This document shows positions 8,224 through 15,438 of a DNA stretch of 64,000 bases, one piece after another. Positions within the stretch are counted from its first letter, which is position 1. Each line of letters starts with the position of its first letter. This DNA comes from Saccharibacillus soli. Its GTDB lineage: Bacteria; Bacillota; Bacilli; Paenibacillales; Paenibacillaceae. The notes beneath the pieces are model-generated. The model searched no databases and had not been told where the DNA came from. It worked only from the letters and a program-made list of their open reading frames with translations. A program made the translations under genes and the position numbers. Location: NCBI GenBank assembly GCA_002189105.1, contig NIOB01000002.1, positions 372,001 through 436,000 on the forward strand, in the 5' to 3' direction.

Positions 8224-9699
8224 CTACGCCTGCGCCGTTCGCTCATTTCGATGCCGCAGCAGCGGGCCGAGATACGTTGCAGCCGCCGCCAACAGCAGAA
8301 TCAGCTGTGGAAGCGTGCTGTACCATGACGGATACAAGCTGATCGAAGAGAGAGAAGGCAGGTAGGCTTCTGTCGTGGAAGGGATCAGTCCGGCCATTTG
8401 CAGGCTGTGGACGCCCGAGCCCATAAACTTGAATCCGAGATAGAACACGACCACGCTGGACACCAGGAAAAATGGCTTGAGTGGCAGTCGATCCCCCAGT
8501 TTGATGATGACCAGAGCAATCAGCGCCAATGCGCCAAATCCCGCCAAGATTCCCAGAAGCAGTTCGCGTCCGGGCATCCGTCCGGCAAGACCAATCAGGA
8601 AGATGACCGTTTCCAGTCCTTCACGAACAATCGCCAGAAAAGCCAGCAGGGCCAAGGAAAACATGCGTCCGTTCGACAGCGCCTGCTTGCTGCTGCTGTG
8701 GAGCTTCTCGTTCCAACGCCGGATGTCGGAGCTGCGATGCAGCCAGTAGCCCACATAGAGCAGCATGGCGGCCGCGATAACTCCCGTCCAACCGTTCAGC
8801 AGCGAATTGCCTGCGCCAAATACGGAGGTGGACAGCCATAAGGAGACGCCAACGCCTGCTGCAATCGAGAAGATCAGCCCTGCTGCCGAACCGCCGACGA
8901 TCCAGCGCTGTCCGCGCGGTGCGCCGGACTTGCGGACGAAAGCGAGCAGGGAACCGACGACCAGCAGAGCTTCCAGGCCTTCCCGAATGGGGATAAGCGC
9001 GGCGTCGATCCAGCTGTAACCGGCGTCAGCGAGTGGCGTCAGGGAGGCGATCAGCTGATCGAGCAGTGGAGCAGCCTGCGCCTGCTGCGAGGAATCCGCA
9101 AGGTAGGCCGGCAGCAGCACAAGGTCACGTTCAGTATCCGCGTAAACGGAAGCCGAGCGTCCGACAACTTCCCCTTCGACGGATAACCACTGATTTTGCA
9201 GCTCTTTGGCGCCGCTCTGTGCGGCTGTCCAATCCTGAGCCTGTACGGAATCCCGCACACTGCGGAGCTTGTCGATGTAGAGGCTGAGCGTCATTCGGCT
9301 GCGTCCTGCATTATCGGTGTACGAGCCTTCGTTGTAGCTGACCAACGATAGACGAACCGCGTCCAGCTTTTGGGCAATCTCGCCTGTGTCGCCGCCAATA
9401 TAAGCCAGCGAGACATCGGCCACGCCGCGATCCAGATCGGCGGCCAACGAAGTGGAATCGCTTTTGACCGCTTGCTTGCTGCGTGTCCACCACTGCTTCA
9501 CGGAGGCAAAAGTTTTCTTGGAAGCTTCGGCGTCGCCATGGTGGAGTTGAAGCAGTGCTTCATCCACAGCGGCAATGGCCGCCGGCGTTCCCTGCGGTTC
9601 GGCAGTTCCCGAAGCCCAGGCCGACCCGACAATTGCCGTGGTTAGCAGCAGCATAATCAGCAGGACAGCCGGGAATCGAAGCTTGGCGTATAGACGCAT
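8224..9699 (-). CDS. efeU: EfeU, FTR1-family iron permease
   Basis: Membrane permease of the oxidase-dependent Fe2+ transporter family. The 491-residue product starts with a signal-like hydrophobic segment (about residues 8-30). It then has a roughly 210-residue extracytoplasmic domain and a C-terminal membrane domain of about seven helices. Both FTR1 REGLE motifs are present (PIREGLEALLVV and AIVREGLETVIF). The frame is open 14 codons further upstream. I chose 9699 because AAAGGAAGAG lies 6-7 bp before it and the signal segment then starts correctly. It is the first gene of efeUOB, with promoter at 9779-9807 and Fur box at 9745-9759. Confidence 0.93.
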   Translation of the reverse strand: MRLYAKLRFPAVLLIMLLLTTAIVGSAWASGTAEPQGTPAAIAAVDEALLQLHHGDAEASKKTFASVKQWWTRSKQAVKSDSTSLAADLDRGVADVSLAYIGGDTGEIAQKLDAVRLSLVSYNEGSYTDNAGRSRMTLSLYIDKLRSVRDSVQAQDWTAAQSGAKELQNQWLSVEGEVVGRSASVYADTERDLVLLPAYLADSSQQAQAAPLLDQLIASLTPLADAGYSWIDAALIPIREGLEALLVVGSLLAFVRKSGAPRGQRWIVGGSAAGLIFSIAAGVGVSLWLSTSVFGAGNSLLNGWTGVIAAAMLLYVGYWLHRSSDIRRWNEKLHSSSKQALSNGRMFSLALLAFLAIVREGLETVIFLIGLAGRMPGRELLLGILAGFGALALIALVIIKLGDRLPLKPFFLVSSVVVFYLGFKFMGSGVHSLQMAGLIPSTTEAYLPSLSSISLYPSWYSTLPQLILLLAAAATYLGPLLRHRNERTAQA

Positions 9700-9744
9700 G
9701 ACTCTCTTCCTTTCGTATGTCAATCGCAGATGTAGAGACAAAGT

Positions 9745-9759
9745 TGATAATGATTATCA
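9745..9759. promoter_or_regulatory. Fur box in front of efeU
   Basis: TGATAATGATTATCA is an exact 7-1-7 Bacillus Fur box, flanked by a further T/A pair that extends the palindrome to 17 bp. It lies just downstream of the predicted efeU transcription start, where Fur would block transcription when iron is plentiful. Confidence 0.95.
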
Positions 9760-9778
9760 ATAAGTCAAAAGTAACTCG

Positions 9779-9807
9779 ATTATAGGAGGGTCACGCGTTG
9801 TTGTCAA
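9779..9807 (-). promoter_or_regulatory. Sigma-A promoter of efeUOB
   Basis: Minus strand TTGACA (9802-9807), 17-bp spacer, TATAAT (9779-9784): perfect consensus. The Fur box begins about 20 bp downstream. Confidence 0.92.
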
Positions 9808-9859
9808 TCTGGAAATTCGAGGCGAATCCCCTCGAGATGGGATGAACGTCAATTAGCCC

Positions 9860-9885
9860 TTAAACCGCTCTATAGAGCGGTTTAA
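9860..9885. promoter_or_regulatory. Perfect 26-bp palindrome between the divergent promoters
   Basis: TTAAACCGCTCTA and its exact complement with no spacer. It lies between the efeU and tatA promoters, 53 bp from each -35 region. There is no T-run long enough for a terminator. It could be a repressor operator or a cruciform/insulator; the sequence does not decide. Confidence 0.7.
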
Positions 9886-9937
9886 CCGAAAACATTTTCT
9901 GTCCGTGATGAGGGCCGGGTTATGTCAATATTTTCTG

Positions 9938-9966
9938 TTGACAACCGCATTGACGCACCCTATACT
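9938..9966 (+). promoter_or_regulatory. Sigma-A promoter of tatAC
   Basis: TTGACA (9938-9943), 17-bp spacer, TATACT (9961-9966). The second Fur box (9987-10001) lies about 20 bp downstream, mirroring the efeU side. Confidence 0.9.
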
Positions 9967-9986
9967 TAGCTTTATTTCAAATCGGA

Positions 9987-10001
9987 TGATAATCATTATC
10001 A
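9987..10001. promoter_or_regulatory. Fur box in front of tatA
   Basis: TGATAATCATTATCA is an exact 7-1-7 Fur box between the promoter and the tatA ribosome site. It places the Tat translocase under iron control. Confidence 0.95.
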
Positions 10002-10070
10002 GTATAGGTGAAGGCAGTTGGCTGAATGAGAGGCTGGCTGGCTATTCGCCGTGTTAGGGAGGCAATCAAC

Positions 10071-10319
10071 ATGGCTTTTGGACCGGGAAGCATTGCAGTT
10101 GTGGTCGGGGTGGCTCTGCTTGTATTTGGCCCCAAGAAGCTGCCGGAGTTGGGGCGTGCAGCAGGGGAGACGTTGAAGGAGTTCCGCAGCGCGACAAGAG
10201 GAATCAGCGAAGAATCGCCAGCCGCTGGGCAGAAAGCAGAACCGGCATCTGTGCCGACAGCCCCGAGTCTGGTCAAAGTGTCCGCTGAAGGCGAGGAAGG
10301 CAAGCCCGACTCTCCCTGA
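10071..10319 (+). CDS. tatA: TatA, twin-arginine translocase subunit
   Basis: Pore-forming subunit of a minimal TatAC translocase. The 82-residue product has one N-terminal membrane helix ([14 protein letters not shown]), the [15 protein letters not shown] hinge with Phe-Gly, an amphipathic helix and a polar tail. The frame is open 15 codons further upstream, but GGGAGG lies about 8 bp before the ATG at 10071 and [11 protein letters not shown] is the family start. tatC follows after 19 bp. Iron-regulated next to efeB, so EfeB is the likely dedicated cargo. Confidence 0.95.
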   Translation: MAFGPGSIAVVVGVALLVFGPKKLPELGRAAGETLKEFRSATRGISEESPAAGQKAEPASVPTAPSLVKVSAEGEEGKPDSP

Positions 10320-10338
10320 CGACGAACGCGATGCAAGA

Positions 10339-11079
10339 ATGGGAATACTGGCGCATATCGCGGAGCTTAGGCGGCGTGTCATGATCTGCGCATGTGCTTT
10401 TCTGGTGCTGTTTGTAGTTGGTTTCTGGGCTGCTCGTCCCGTGGTCGGCTGGATTGAGCAATCGGCTTCACAGCTGGGCGTGTCCCTGCATGTGTTTCGC
10501 GTGGCTGATGCACTGAGCATCCTCGTTCAATCGGCCTTCTGGTTGGCGCTGGTGCTGACGGCTCCGCTGGTGCTGTATCAGCTCTGGCAGTTCGTTAAGC
10601 CGGCTTTGTATCCCACGGAACGCCGGGCGACACTGATGTATATCCCAGGCATCTTTGGATTGTTTGTACTGGGCGCTGCATTCGCTTATGAAGTCGTTTT
10701 TCCGACGGTGCTGCAATTTATGTTTGGTCTGTCAGCGGAGTTGGATCTACAGCCGGTCATTGGCATCCGCGAATATTTTGATTTTTTGCTTCGCTTGGTG
10801 ATCCCGTTTGGCGTTCTGTTTGAGCTTCCGCTGCTGCTTATGCTGCTCACCCGATTGGGCATCGTCTCTCCTTCGTGGCTGCGGCAGTCTCGTAAATACG
10901 CGTATTTCATCCTGTTGGTCGCTGCCGGATTTATTGCCCCTCCTGATGCGCTGTCGCTGCTCATTGTGACGCTTCCGCTGATCGTGCTGTATGAAGCAGG
11001 AATCTGGATCAGTGCAGTCTCCACGGTCAAAATGAATCGAACTTTAGCTGCCGGAAAAAAAGCAGAAAAAGGAAGTTAG
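10339..11079 (+). CDS. tatC: TatC, twin-arginine translocase receptor subunit
   Basis: Six-helix membrane protein that recognises twin-arginine signal peptides. The 246-residue product has the conserved start ILAHIAELRRR, FVKPALYPTERR in the first cytoplasmic loop, a Glu in the AAFAYEVVFPTVLQF region and the APPDALSLLIVTLPL segment near the C-terminus. The ATG lies 19 bp after the tatA stop without a clear ribosome site, so translation may be coupled to tatA. Confidence 0.95.
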   Translation: MGILAHIAELRRRVMICACAFLVLFVVGFWAARPVVGWIEQSASQLGVSLHVFRVADALSILVQSAFWLALVLTAPLVLYQLWQFVKPALYPTERRATLMYIPGIFGLFVLGAAFAYEVVFPTVLQFMFGLSAELDLQPVIGIREYFDFLLRLVIPFGVLFELPLLLMLLTRLGIVSPSWLRQSRKYAYFILLVAAGFIAPPDALSLLIVTLPLIVLYEAGIWISAVSTVKMNRTLAAGKKAEKGS

Positions 11080-11104
11080 AGACCAAGCACACTTGAGGAA
11101 ACGT

Positions 11105-11133
11105 TTGCTTTTACGCGGAAGCTATGGTAAACT
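11105..11133 (+). promoter_or_regulatory. Extended -10 promoter of the cold-shock gene
   Basis: TTGCTT, 17-bp spacer, TAAACT, with TGG directly before the -10 (extended -10). It would give a leader of roughly 175 nt, a length typical of cold-shock mRNAs. Confidence 0.55.
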
Positions 11134-11170
11134 TAAAAGTAATCACGAGTGAACGTCCTGATTTCGCATA

Positions 11171-11226
11171 TTGGAAAGGGTTGTCATGTGTAGGTTATGG
11201 AACCTTTTCCAATGTGTGATTTTTTT
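11171..11226 (+). terminator. Hairpin plus T-run in the cold-shock leader
   Basis: TTGGAAAGGGTT pairs with AACCTTTTCCAA (11201-11212). Seven T follow at 11220-11226, 7 bp beyond the stem. It could end tatAC transcription or act as an attenuator in the cold-shock leader. Confidence 0.45.
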
Positions 11227-11317
11227 ATATCCAACCCGGACCATAAAAAATGCATGTTGCCGAAATGCTGGGAATACACCTGTGATTTCGGAAATAAATT
11301 TTTGGAGGTTTTCTCTA

Positions 11318-11518
11318 ATGGAAACAGGAACAGTTAAATGGTTTAACGCAGAAAAAGGTTACGGCTTCATCGAAGTTGAAGGCGGCAACGACGTCTTCGT
11401 ACACTTCTCCGCAATCCAAGGCGACGGTTTCAAAACCCTCGACGAAGGCCAACGCGTTGAGTTCAACATCGTTGAAGGCAACCGTGGACCACAAGCTGAG
11501 AACGTTACAAAGCTGTAA
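11318..11518 (+). CDS. Cold-shock protein (CspA/CspB family)
   Basis: A 66-residue single-stranded nucleic-acid-binding OB-fold protein acting as RNA chaperone. RNP1 (KGYGFIEV) and RNP2 (VFVHFSAI) are both intact. The start [18 protein letters not shown] is typical of Bacillus CspB/CspD. The frame extends 49 codons upstream, but TTTGGAGG at 11301-11308 and homology fix the start at 11318. The 5' leader is long and AT-rich. A strong terminator follows at 11532-11570. Confidence 0.97.
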   Translation: METGTVKWFNAEKGYGFIEVEGGNDVFVHFSAIQGDGFKTLDEGQRVEFNIVEGNRGPQAENVTKL

Positions 11519-11531
11519 GCCTAAAAAGAAC

Positions 11532-11570
11532 AGACTGCTCTTAACGATGCGTTAAGAGTAGTCTTTTTTC
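11532..11570 (+). terminator. Terminator of the cold-shock gene
   Basis: A 15-bp imperfect stem (AGACTGCTCTTAACG with CGTTAAGAGTAGTCT) around ATG, followed by six T. Confidence 0.9.
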
Positions 11571-11660
11571 GTATTATAGAAACTGTACACGTCTGCATTG
11601 ATCCAATATTCATATCCGGGACCGGCTGCGGCCCCTATCCGACACGGGGAGGCATCGAGC

Positions 11661-11876
11661 ATGTATTTTCGTAAAAAGCAGGACGAGGAACTTGTGAAAG
11701 AAAGCACGGCGGTATGGAGCTGCGTGAAGGACGACTGCAACGGCTGGATGAGGGACAACTTTTCGTTCGAGGACGAGCCAACGTGCCCGATCTGTTCATC
11801 GAAGATGAAGCGAGATACGAAGATGCTTCCGGTGTTGGCTAATCCGACCGGAGATCCGAAACCTCAGGGCAAATAA
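11661..11876 (+). CDS. YdjO-family cold-inducible protein
   Basis: A 71-residue protein starting MYFRKKQDEEL with four cysteines in the pattern SCVKDDC and CPIC, suggesting a small zinc ribbon. It matches the Bacillus YdjO cold-inducible family, whose function is unknown. The frame is open 21 codons upstream, but GGGGAGG stands about 10 bp before the ATG at 11661. It follows the cold-shock gene after a terminator, so it needs its own promoter. The pairing of two cold-induced genes fits. Confidence 0.85.
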   Translation: MYFRKKQDEELVKESTAVWSCVKDDCNGWMRDNFSFEDEPTCPICSSKMKRDTKMLPVLANPTGDPKPQGK

Positions 11877-11950
11877 GTCTCTTTCCGTCGATGAACAGCT
11901 TCACATGAAGCCATCGAATGTGAGATCAACATAGCAGGATAGTCTTAACC

Positions 11951-12003
11951 AAGCGCCTTTGGCACGCCTCGCACTCTGCGAGCGGCAGCCCAAGGCGTTT
12001 TTG
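11951..12003 (+). terminator. Terminator after the YdjO-like gene
   Basis: Long interrupted stem: AAGCGCCTTTGG pairs with CCCAAGGCG and an inner CCTCGCA/TGCGAG stem extends it. Five T follow. It separates the cold-shock genes from the KAS III cluster. Confidence 0.75.
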
Positions 12004-12145
12004 TCGTGCAGAAGTTGGCGTCTGGGTACGGATCGAAGAAACGAGGGAAGTGAAACGGCGTATAATGAAGACAAATAACAGGAAGGCCAAACGGCAGAGA
12101 GACGAGAGTGCTGTCAGGCTCAACCTGTAACCAGGGGGAATGAAC

Positions 12146-13144
12146 ATGCAAACACGTCGGGTCAAGATCACGGGAACAGGCAGATATTTACCGGGAGCAG
12201 GGATTTCAGCGGGAGAAATCGACGACAAGCTGGAGGTCGAACCCGGTTGGGTGATGCGCAAGACCAGCGTAGCCAACCGACATTTTGTTGGAGAAGAAAC
12301 GGCTTCGGAGATGGGGGCATATGCGGCACGCGAAGCGCTGAAGAATGCTGGGCTGAACTTTGCCGACATCGACTGTTTGGTCTGTGCCAGCGGGACGATG
12401 CAGCAGCCTATTCCATGCACCGCTTCCTTGATCCAGGAGGCGCTTGGCGAACAGGGATCGGGTGTGCCGTGTTTTGACATCAACTCAACCTGTCTGAGCT
12501 TCGTCACCGCACTCGATGTGATGTCTTATCTGATGGATGCCGGTCGCTATCAGCGGATTCTGATCGTATCCTCGGAGATTGCTTCCAAAGGTCTGGATTG
12601 GTCGAATAAAGAAAGCGCCGCTTTGTTCGGGGATGGGGCAGCCGCAGCAGTATTGGAACGTACCGTGCAGGGAGAGAATTCGCAGATTCTTCATGCCCAC
12701 ATGACTACACATAGCGGTGGTGCCCACCACTCCGAGATTCGCGGCGGCGGCAGCGCGCTTCCGGCTTCGTTATATCGGGAAGAAGCGGCTGTCGATTACC
12801 TGTTTACGATGGATGGCGAAGGGATCTTCCGTCAGGCTTCGCGCCTGCTGCCGGACTTTATGAACGAACTGCTGGGCGGCGCCGGGCTGTCGATGGCGGA
12901 CTTCAAGTTGGTGGTGCCTCATCAGGGCAGTGTGATGGCGATGAAGCTGCTTCAGCGCAAGCTGGGGATCTCGGAGGAGCAGATGCTCTACATCGCGCCG
13001 CACTATGGCAATGTGATTGCGGCCTCCATTCCGTTAGGGCTGGATATGGCGGTTCGGGAAGGCCGCATCGCGCGGGGCGATAAAGTGCTGCTGGTCGGCA
13101 CTTCGGCCGGCCTATCTCTGGGCGGCGTGGTGCTGGTGTACTGA
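12146..13144 (+). CDS. 3-oxoacyl-ACP synthase III-like (KAS III) enzyme
   Basis: Thiolase-fold condensing enzyme of 332 residues. The triad is visible: Cys116 in INSTCLSFV, His259 in VVPHQGS and Asn289 in HYGNVIAASIP. It would condense an acyl-CoA/ACP with malonyl-ACP or a second acyl chain. It differs from housekeeping FabH (PHQANxRI is replaced by PHQGSVMAM), so a specialised role is likely. The ATG at 12146 is preferred over 12140 because AGGGGGA is then 7 bp upstream. A TATAAT at 12061 lacks a good -35. It is the first gene of a six-gene co-directional cluster with ATP-grasp, SDR, MBL, AMP-ligase and GNAT-like genes. Confidence 0.88.
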   Translation: MQTRRVKITGTGRYLPGAGISAGEIDDKLEVEPGWVMRKTSVANRHFVGEETASEMGAYAAREALKNAGLNFADIDCLVCASGTMQQPIPCTASLIQEALGEQGSGVPCFDINSTCLSFVTALDVMSYLMDAGRYQRILIVSSEIASKGLDWSNKESAALFGDGAAAAVLERTVQGENSQILHAHMTTHSGGAHHSEIRGGGSALPASLYREEAAVDYLFTMDGEGIFRQASRLLPDFMNELLGGAGLSMADFKLVVPHQGSVMAMKLLQRKLGISEEQMLYIAPHYGNVIAASIPLGLDMAVREGRIARGDKVLLVGTSAGLSLGGVVLVY

Positions 13145-13319
13145 TCGGGTATCGTGATCGGATGTACGGGTTGAACATAATGATCGAACATACGGTTCAA
13201 ACGAACTGACCAAAAGGGCTGAACAGACTGGTTACATGCAATGGCATGAAACCGAATGGTTCACACCGATTCGCTGGCTTGGATGCGAAGCAGCAGCCAG
13301 CGGGAAAGGAGGGAAGAGG

Positions 13320-14627
13320 ATGAACGGACTGCGTGTATTAATCACGGGCGGTCGCGCTCCCTGTGCGCTGGACTTGGCACGCGGGTTTGCGGCGAGGGGC
13401 GCGGAGGTGTATGCCGCCGAGTGCCTGGAGCACCCGCTGTGCGCGGCTTCGCGCGCGGTGAAGCAGACGTTCCGCGTGCCGCCGCCGGCGCAGAACCCGG
13501 CAGGCTACGCGGCTGCGCTGCGAGACATCGTTCGCAGCAAGCAGATCGGCCTGCTGCTGCCGACCTGCGAGGAAATCTTCTACATTTCCGAGCACCGGGG
13601 CAGCTTCGGCCCCGGCTGCCGCGTACTGGCGCCGCCGCTTGGGACGCTGCGCGAACTGCACAGCAAATGGGCGTTTATCGCGCTGTGTGCGCGGCTGGGC
13701 TTCGCCGTGCCGCAGACGGTGCGGCTGGGCGGGGAGCGCGAAGCGCAGATCGCCGGCGAGCTTCCGCGGCGGCGTCCCGGAGAAGCGGCTTACATCCTGA
13801 AGCCGGAATTCTCGCGGTTCTCGTCCGGCGTGTCGAGGCACCAGACACTGGACGAAGCCCGCGCGGAGGCACGCCGCACGGGGGGAACCTGGGTGGCGCA
13901 AACATTCGTCGCCGGCGAAATGTTATGTACGTATGGAGTCGCACATGAAGGGCGGCTCCTCGCACATGCGGCATACCGGGCGCCGCAGACGGCAAGCGGA
14001 GCATCGGTCTGCTTCGCGCCCGATGCCGATCCGGCAGCGCGGGAGTGGGTGTCCCGCTTCGTAGAGCGGACGAACTTCAGTGGGCAGCTGGCCTTCGACT
14101 TCATCCGCACGGAGGAAGGAGCGCTGCTGCCGATTGAATGTAACCCGCGAGCGACGAGCGGCGTGCATCTGCTGTTGGCGCCGCAGATTCAGGGCGCGGA
14201 GGTCAATGCGGTCGTCAGCAGGGTGGCGACAGCGGCAAGCGAAGCGGGAAAAACGGGCGTGGGTAGTGAAGCGCAGCGTCCGGCCGATCTGCTGGATGCT
14301 CTGGCTCATCCCGAACATGTACGGGAGACGATCCTCGCTGCCCCGGCAAAGACGCCCATGCTCCGGCTGCCCATGCTGGGCAGCGGCTTGAGTCAGCTGC
14401 ACTCACCGCGAAAATTTGCCCGCTGGCTGCGTGATTATCGCGGATCACGCGATGTCCTGCTGCAACAGGAAGACCGCATGATGCTGCCGCAGGCTCTGCG
14501 TATGATGCGAGAACTGCGCAGCCGGGCAAGGCGCCTGGGGCTAACGATGTCGGAAGCCTCTGTGCATGATATTGTCTGGAATGGTCAACCGATCGGAGCA
14601 GAGGTGGGGCATGAACCGGACAGGTGA
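13320..14627 (+). CDS. ATP-grasp domain protein (carboxylate-amine/thiol ligase type)
   Basis: A 435-residue protein. The N-terminal Rossmann-like pre-ATP-grasp domain starts VLITGGRAPCALDLARGF. The ATP-grasp core has AAYILKPEFSRFSSGV (ATP-binding Lys) and LAFDFIRTEEGALLPIECNPRATSG, which carries the metal-binding Glu and Asn of the C-terminal lobe. Members ligate a carboxylate to an amine or similar nucleophile through an acyl phosphate. The substrate is not evident. The start at 13320 has AAAGGAGG 7 bp upstream; an upstream extension of 28 codons is rejected. The gene is notably GC-rich against its flanks. It lies 175 bp after the KAS III gene. Confidence 0.82.
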   Translation: MNGLRVLITGGRAPCALDLARGFAARGAEVYAAECLEHPLCAASRAVKQTFRVPPPAQNPAGYAAALRDIVRSKQIGLLLPTCEEIFYISEHRGSFGPGCRVLAPPLGTLRELHSKWAFIALCARLGFAVPQTVRLGGEREAQIAGELPRRRPGEAAYILKPEFSRFSSGVSRHQTLDEARAEARRTGGTWVAQTFVAGEMLCTYGVAHEGRLLAHAAYRAPQTASGASVCFAPDADPAAREWVSRFVERTNFSGQLAFDFIRTEEGALLPIECNPRATSGVHLLLAPQIQGAEVNAVVSRVATAASEAGKTGVGSEAQRPADLLDALAHPEHVRETILAAPAKTPMLRLPMLGSGLSQLHSPRKFARWLRDYRGSRDVLLQQEDRMMLPQALRMMRELRSRARRLGLTMSEASVHDIVWNGQPIGAEVGHEPDR

Positions 14628-14835
14628 ATCCGTTCGATCGGATGCTGTGCATGAGGCAGGGTTGTGTCATTTCGCCAATCAGCTCTTAAAACCAATCAGC
14701 AAAAGAATCTGTGCAGGGAGACAGCCCTTACCGCCCAGCCAAAACCGCACATGCCTGCCTATTCACAAGCACCGATAACAGGCTCTGGTAAGAAGCTTCA
14801 GTAGAAGTTTTGAACAAAAGCTTTAGCGCAGAAGT

Positions 14836-14895
14836 CTTGAATAAAGGCTTGAATAAAATCTTGGATAGAAACTTGAATAGAGACTTGAATAGAAG
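14836..14895. repeat. 12-bp degenerate tandem repeat, five copies
   Basis: Units CTTGAATAAAGG, CTTGAATAAAAT, CTTGGATAGAAA, CTTGAATAGAGA and CTTGAATAGAAG follow one another exactly. More decayed relatives flank them. The period of four codons leaves the minus strand open, but no gene is supported. Confidence 0.8.
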
Positions 14896-15082
14896 TCGTA
14901 GATAAGAAGTTCTCAGCGGCACAGCCAGCAGCATCAGACACGGGTAAACCCAACTTCATGTACGCACGTATTCGCATGGCGGGGCAATCTTCGTGTCATG
15001 GCATTGCTTTTTGGCAAGGGATAAGAGGAAATGCTAAAGGGTAGAGGCGATTCGTCTATGAAGGGCAAACATTCTTGCGAAA

Positions 15083-15137
15083 TGTGGATAAGCAGAGGAG
15101 AATAAAAAGCGAAAAAAAGTTATCCACATGTGGAAAA
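15083..15137. promoter_or_regulatory. DnaA-box cluster
   Basis: Perfect box TTATCCACA occurs on the minus strand at 15083-15091 and on the plus strand at 15120-15128. It is followed head-to-head by TTTTCCACA (one mismatch, minus strand) at 15129-15137, and a weaker TGTGGATGC lies at 15232-15240. No dnaA, dnaN or rnpA gene is near, so this is not shown to be oriC. Confidence 0.65.
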
Positions 15138-15438
15138 GTCATTAAAAAGAGCGGATTTCAGCCTTTTTGCATGAAAATCGGGGATAGTCGGGGGATAACA
15201 GGGATAAGCTTGCTCTCTTTTTGTGGATGCAGGAGAAAATCAAAAGTTGTACACAGCTCTGAAGCACTCGTTTTCTCTCCTTCAAACGCCAGCGAAAATG
15301 CCGGAATCGGCACAGAATTTGTAGTATACGCGAGTTCTACAGCAGATGGCAAGGGGAAATGAGGCACCATTCCGCAAAGATTAGCGCATTTGCGCAGCGG
15401 ACGAAAAGGAGCTGTGTGACTGGCAGGGGAGGAAGAGA

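Larger units (their letters stand above)
14628..15438. other. 810-bp AT-rich gap inside the KAS III cluster
   Basis: No supported gene. It contains a 12-bp tandem repeat (14836-14895), a group of DnaA boxes (15083-15137) and several GGATAA/GGGATAA words at 15180-15210. Confidence 0.6.

Noticed and set aside
12146-13144. Housekeeping FabH
   Set aside because: The His motif region and the lack of fab neighbours (fabD, fabF, acpP) argue for a specialised enzyme. A genome-wide check for a second fabH would settle this.
14728-14934. 68-codon minus-strand ORF rich in LFKxL repeats
   Set aside because: Made by the 12-bp tandem repeat; no start signal.
15083-15240. Chromosomal replication origin
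   Set aside because: Only three good DnaA boxes, and none of the usual neighbours (dnaA, dnaN, rpmH, rnpA).
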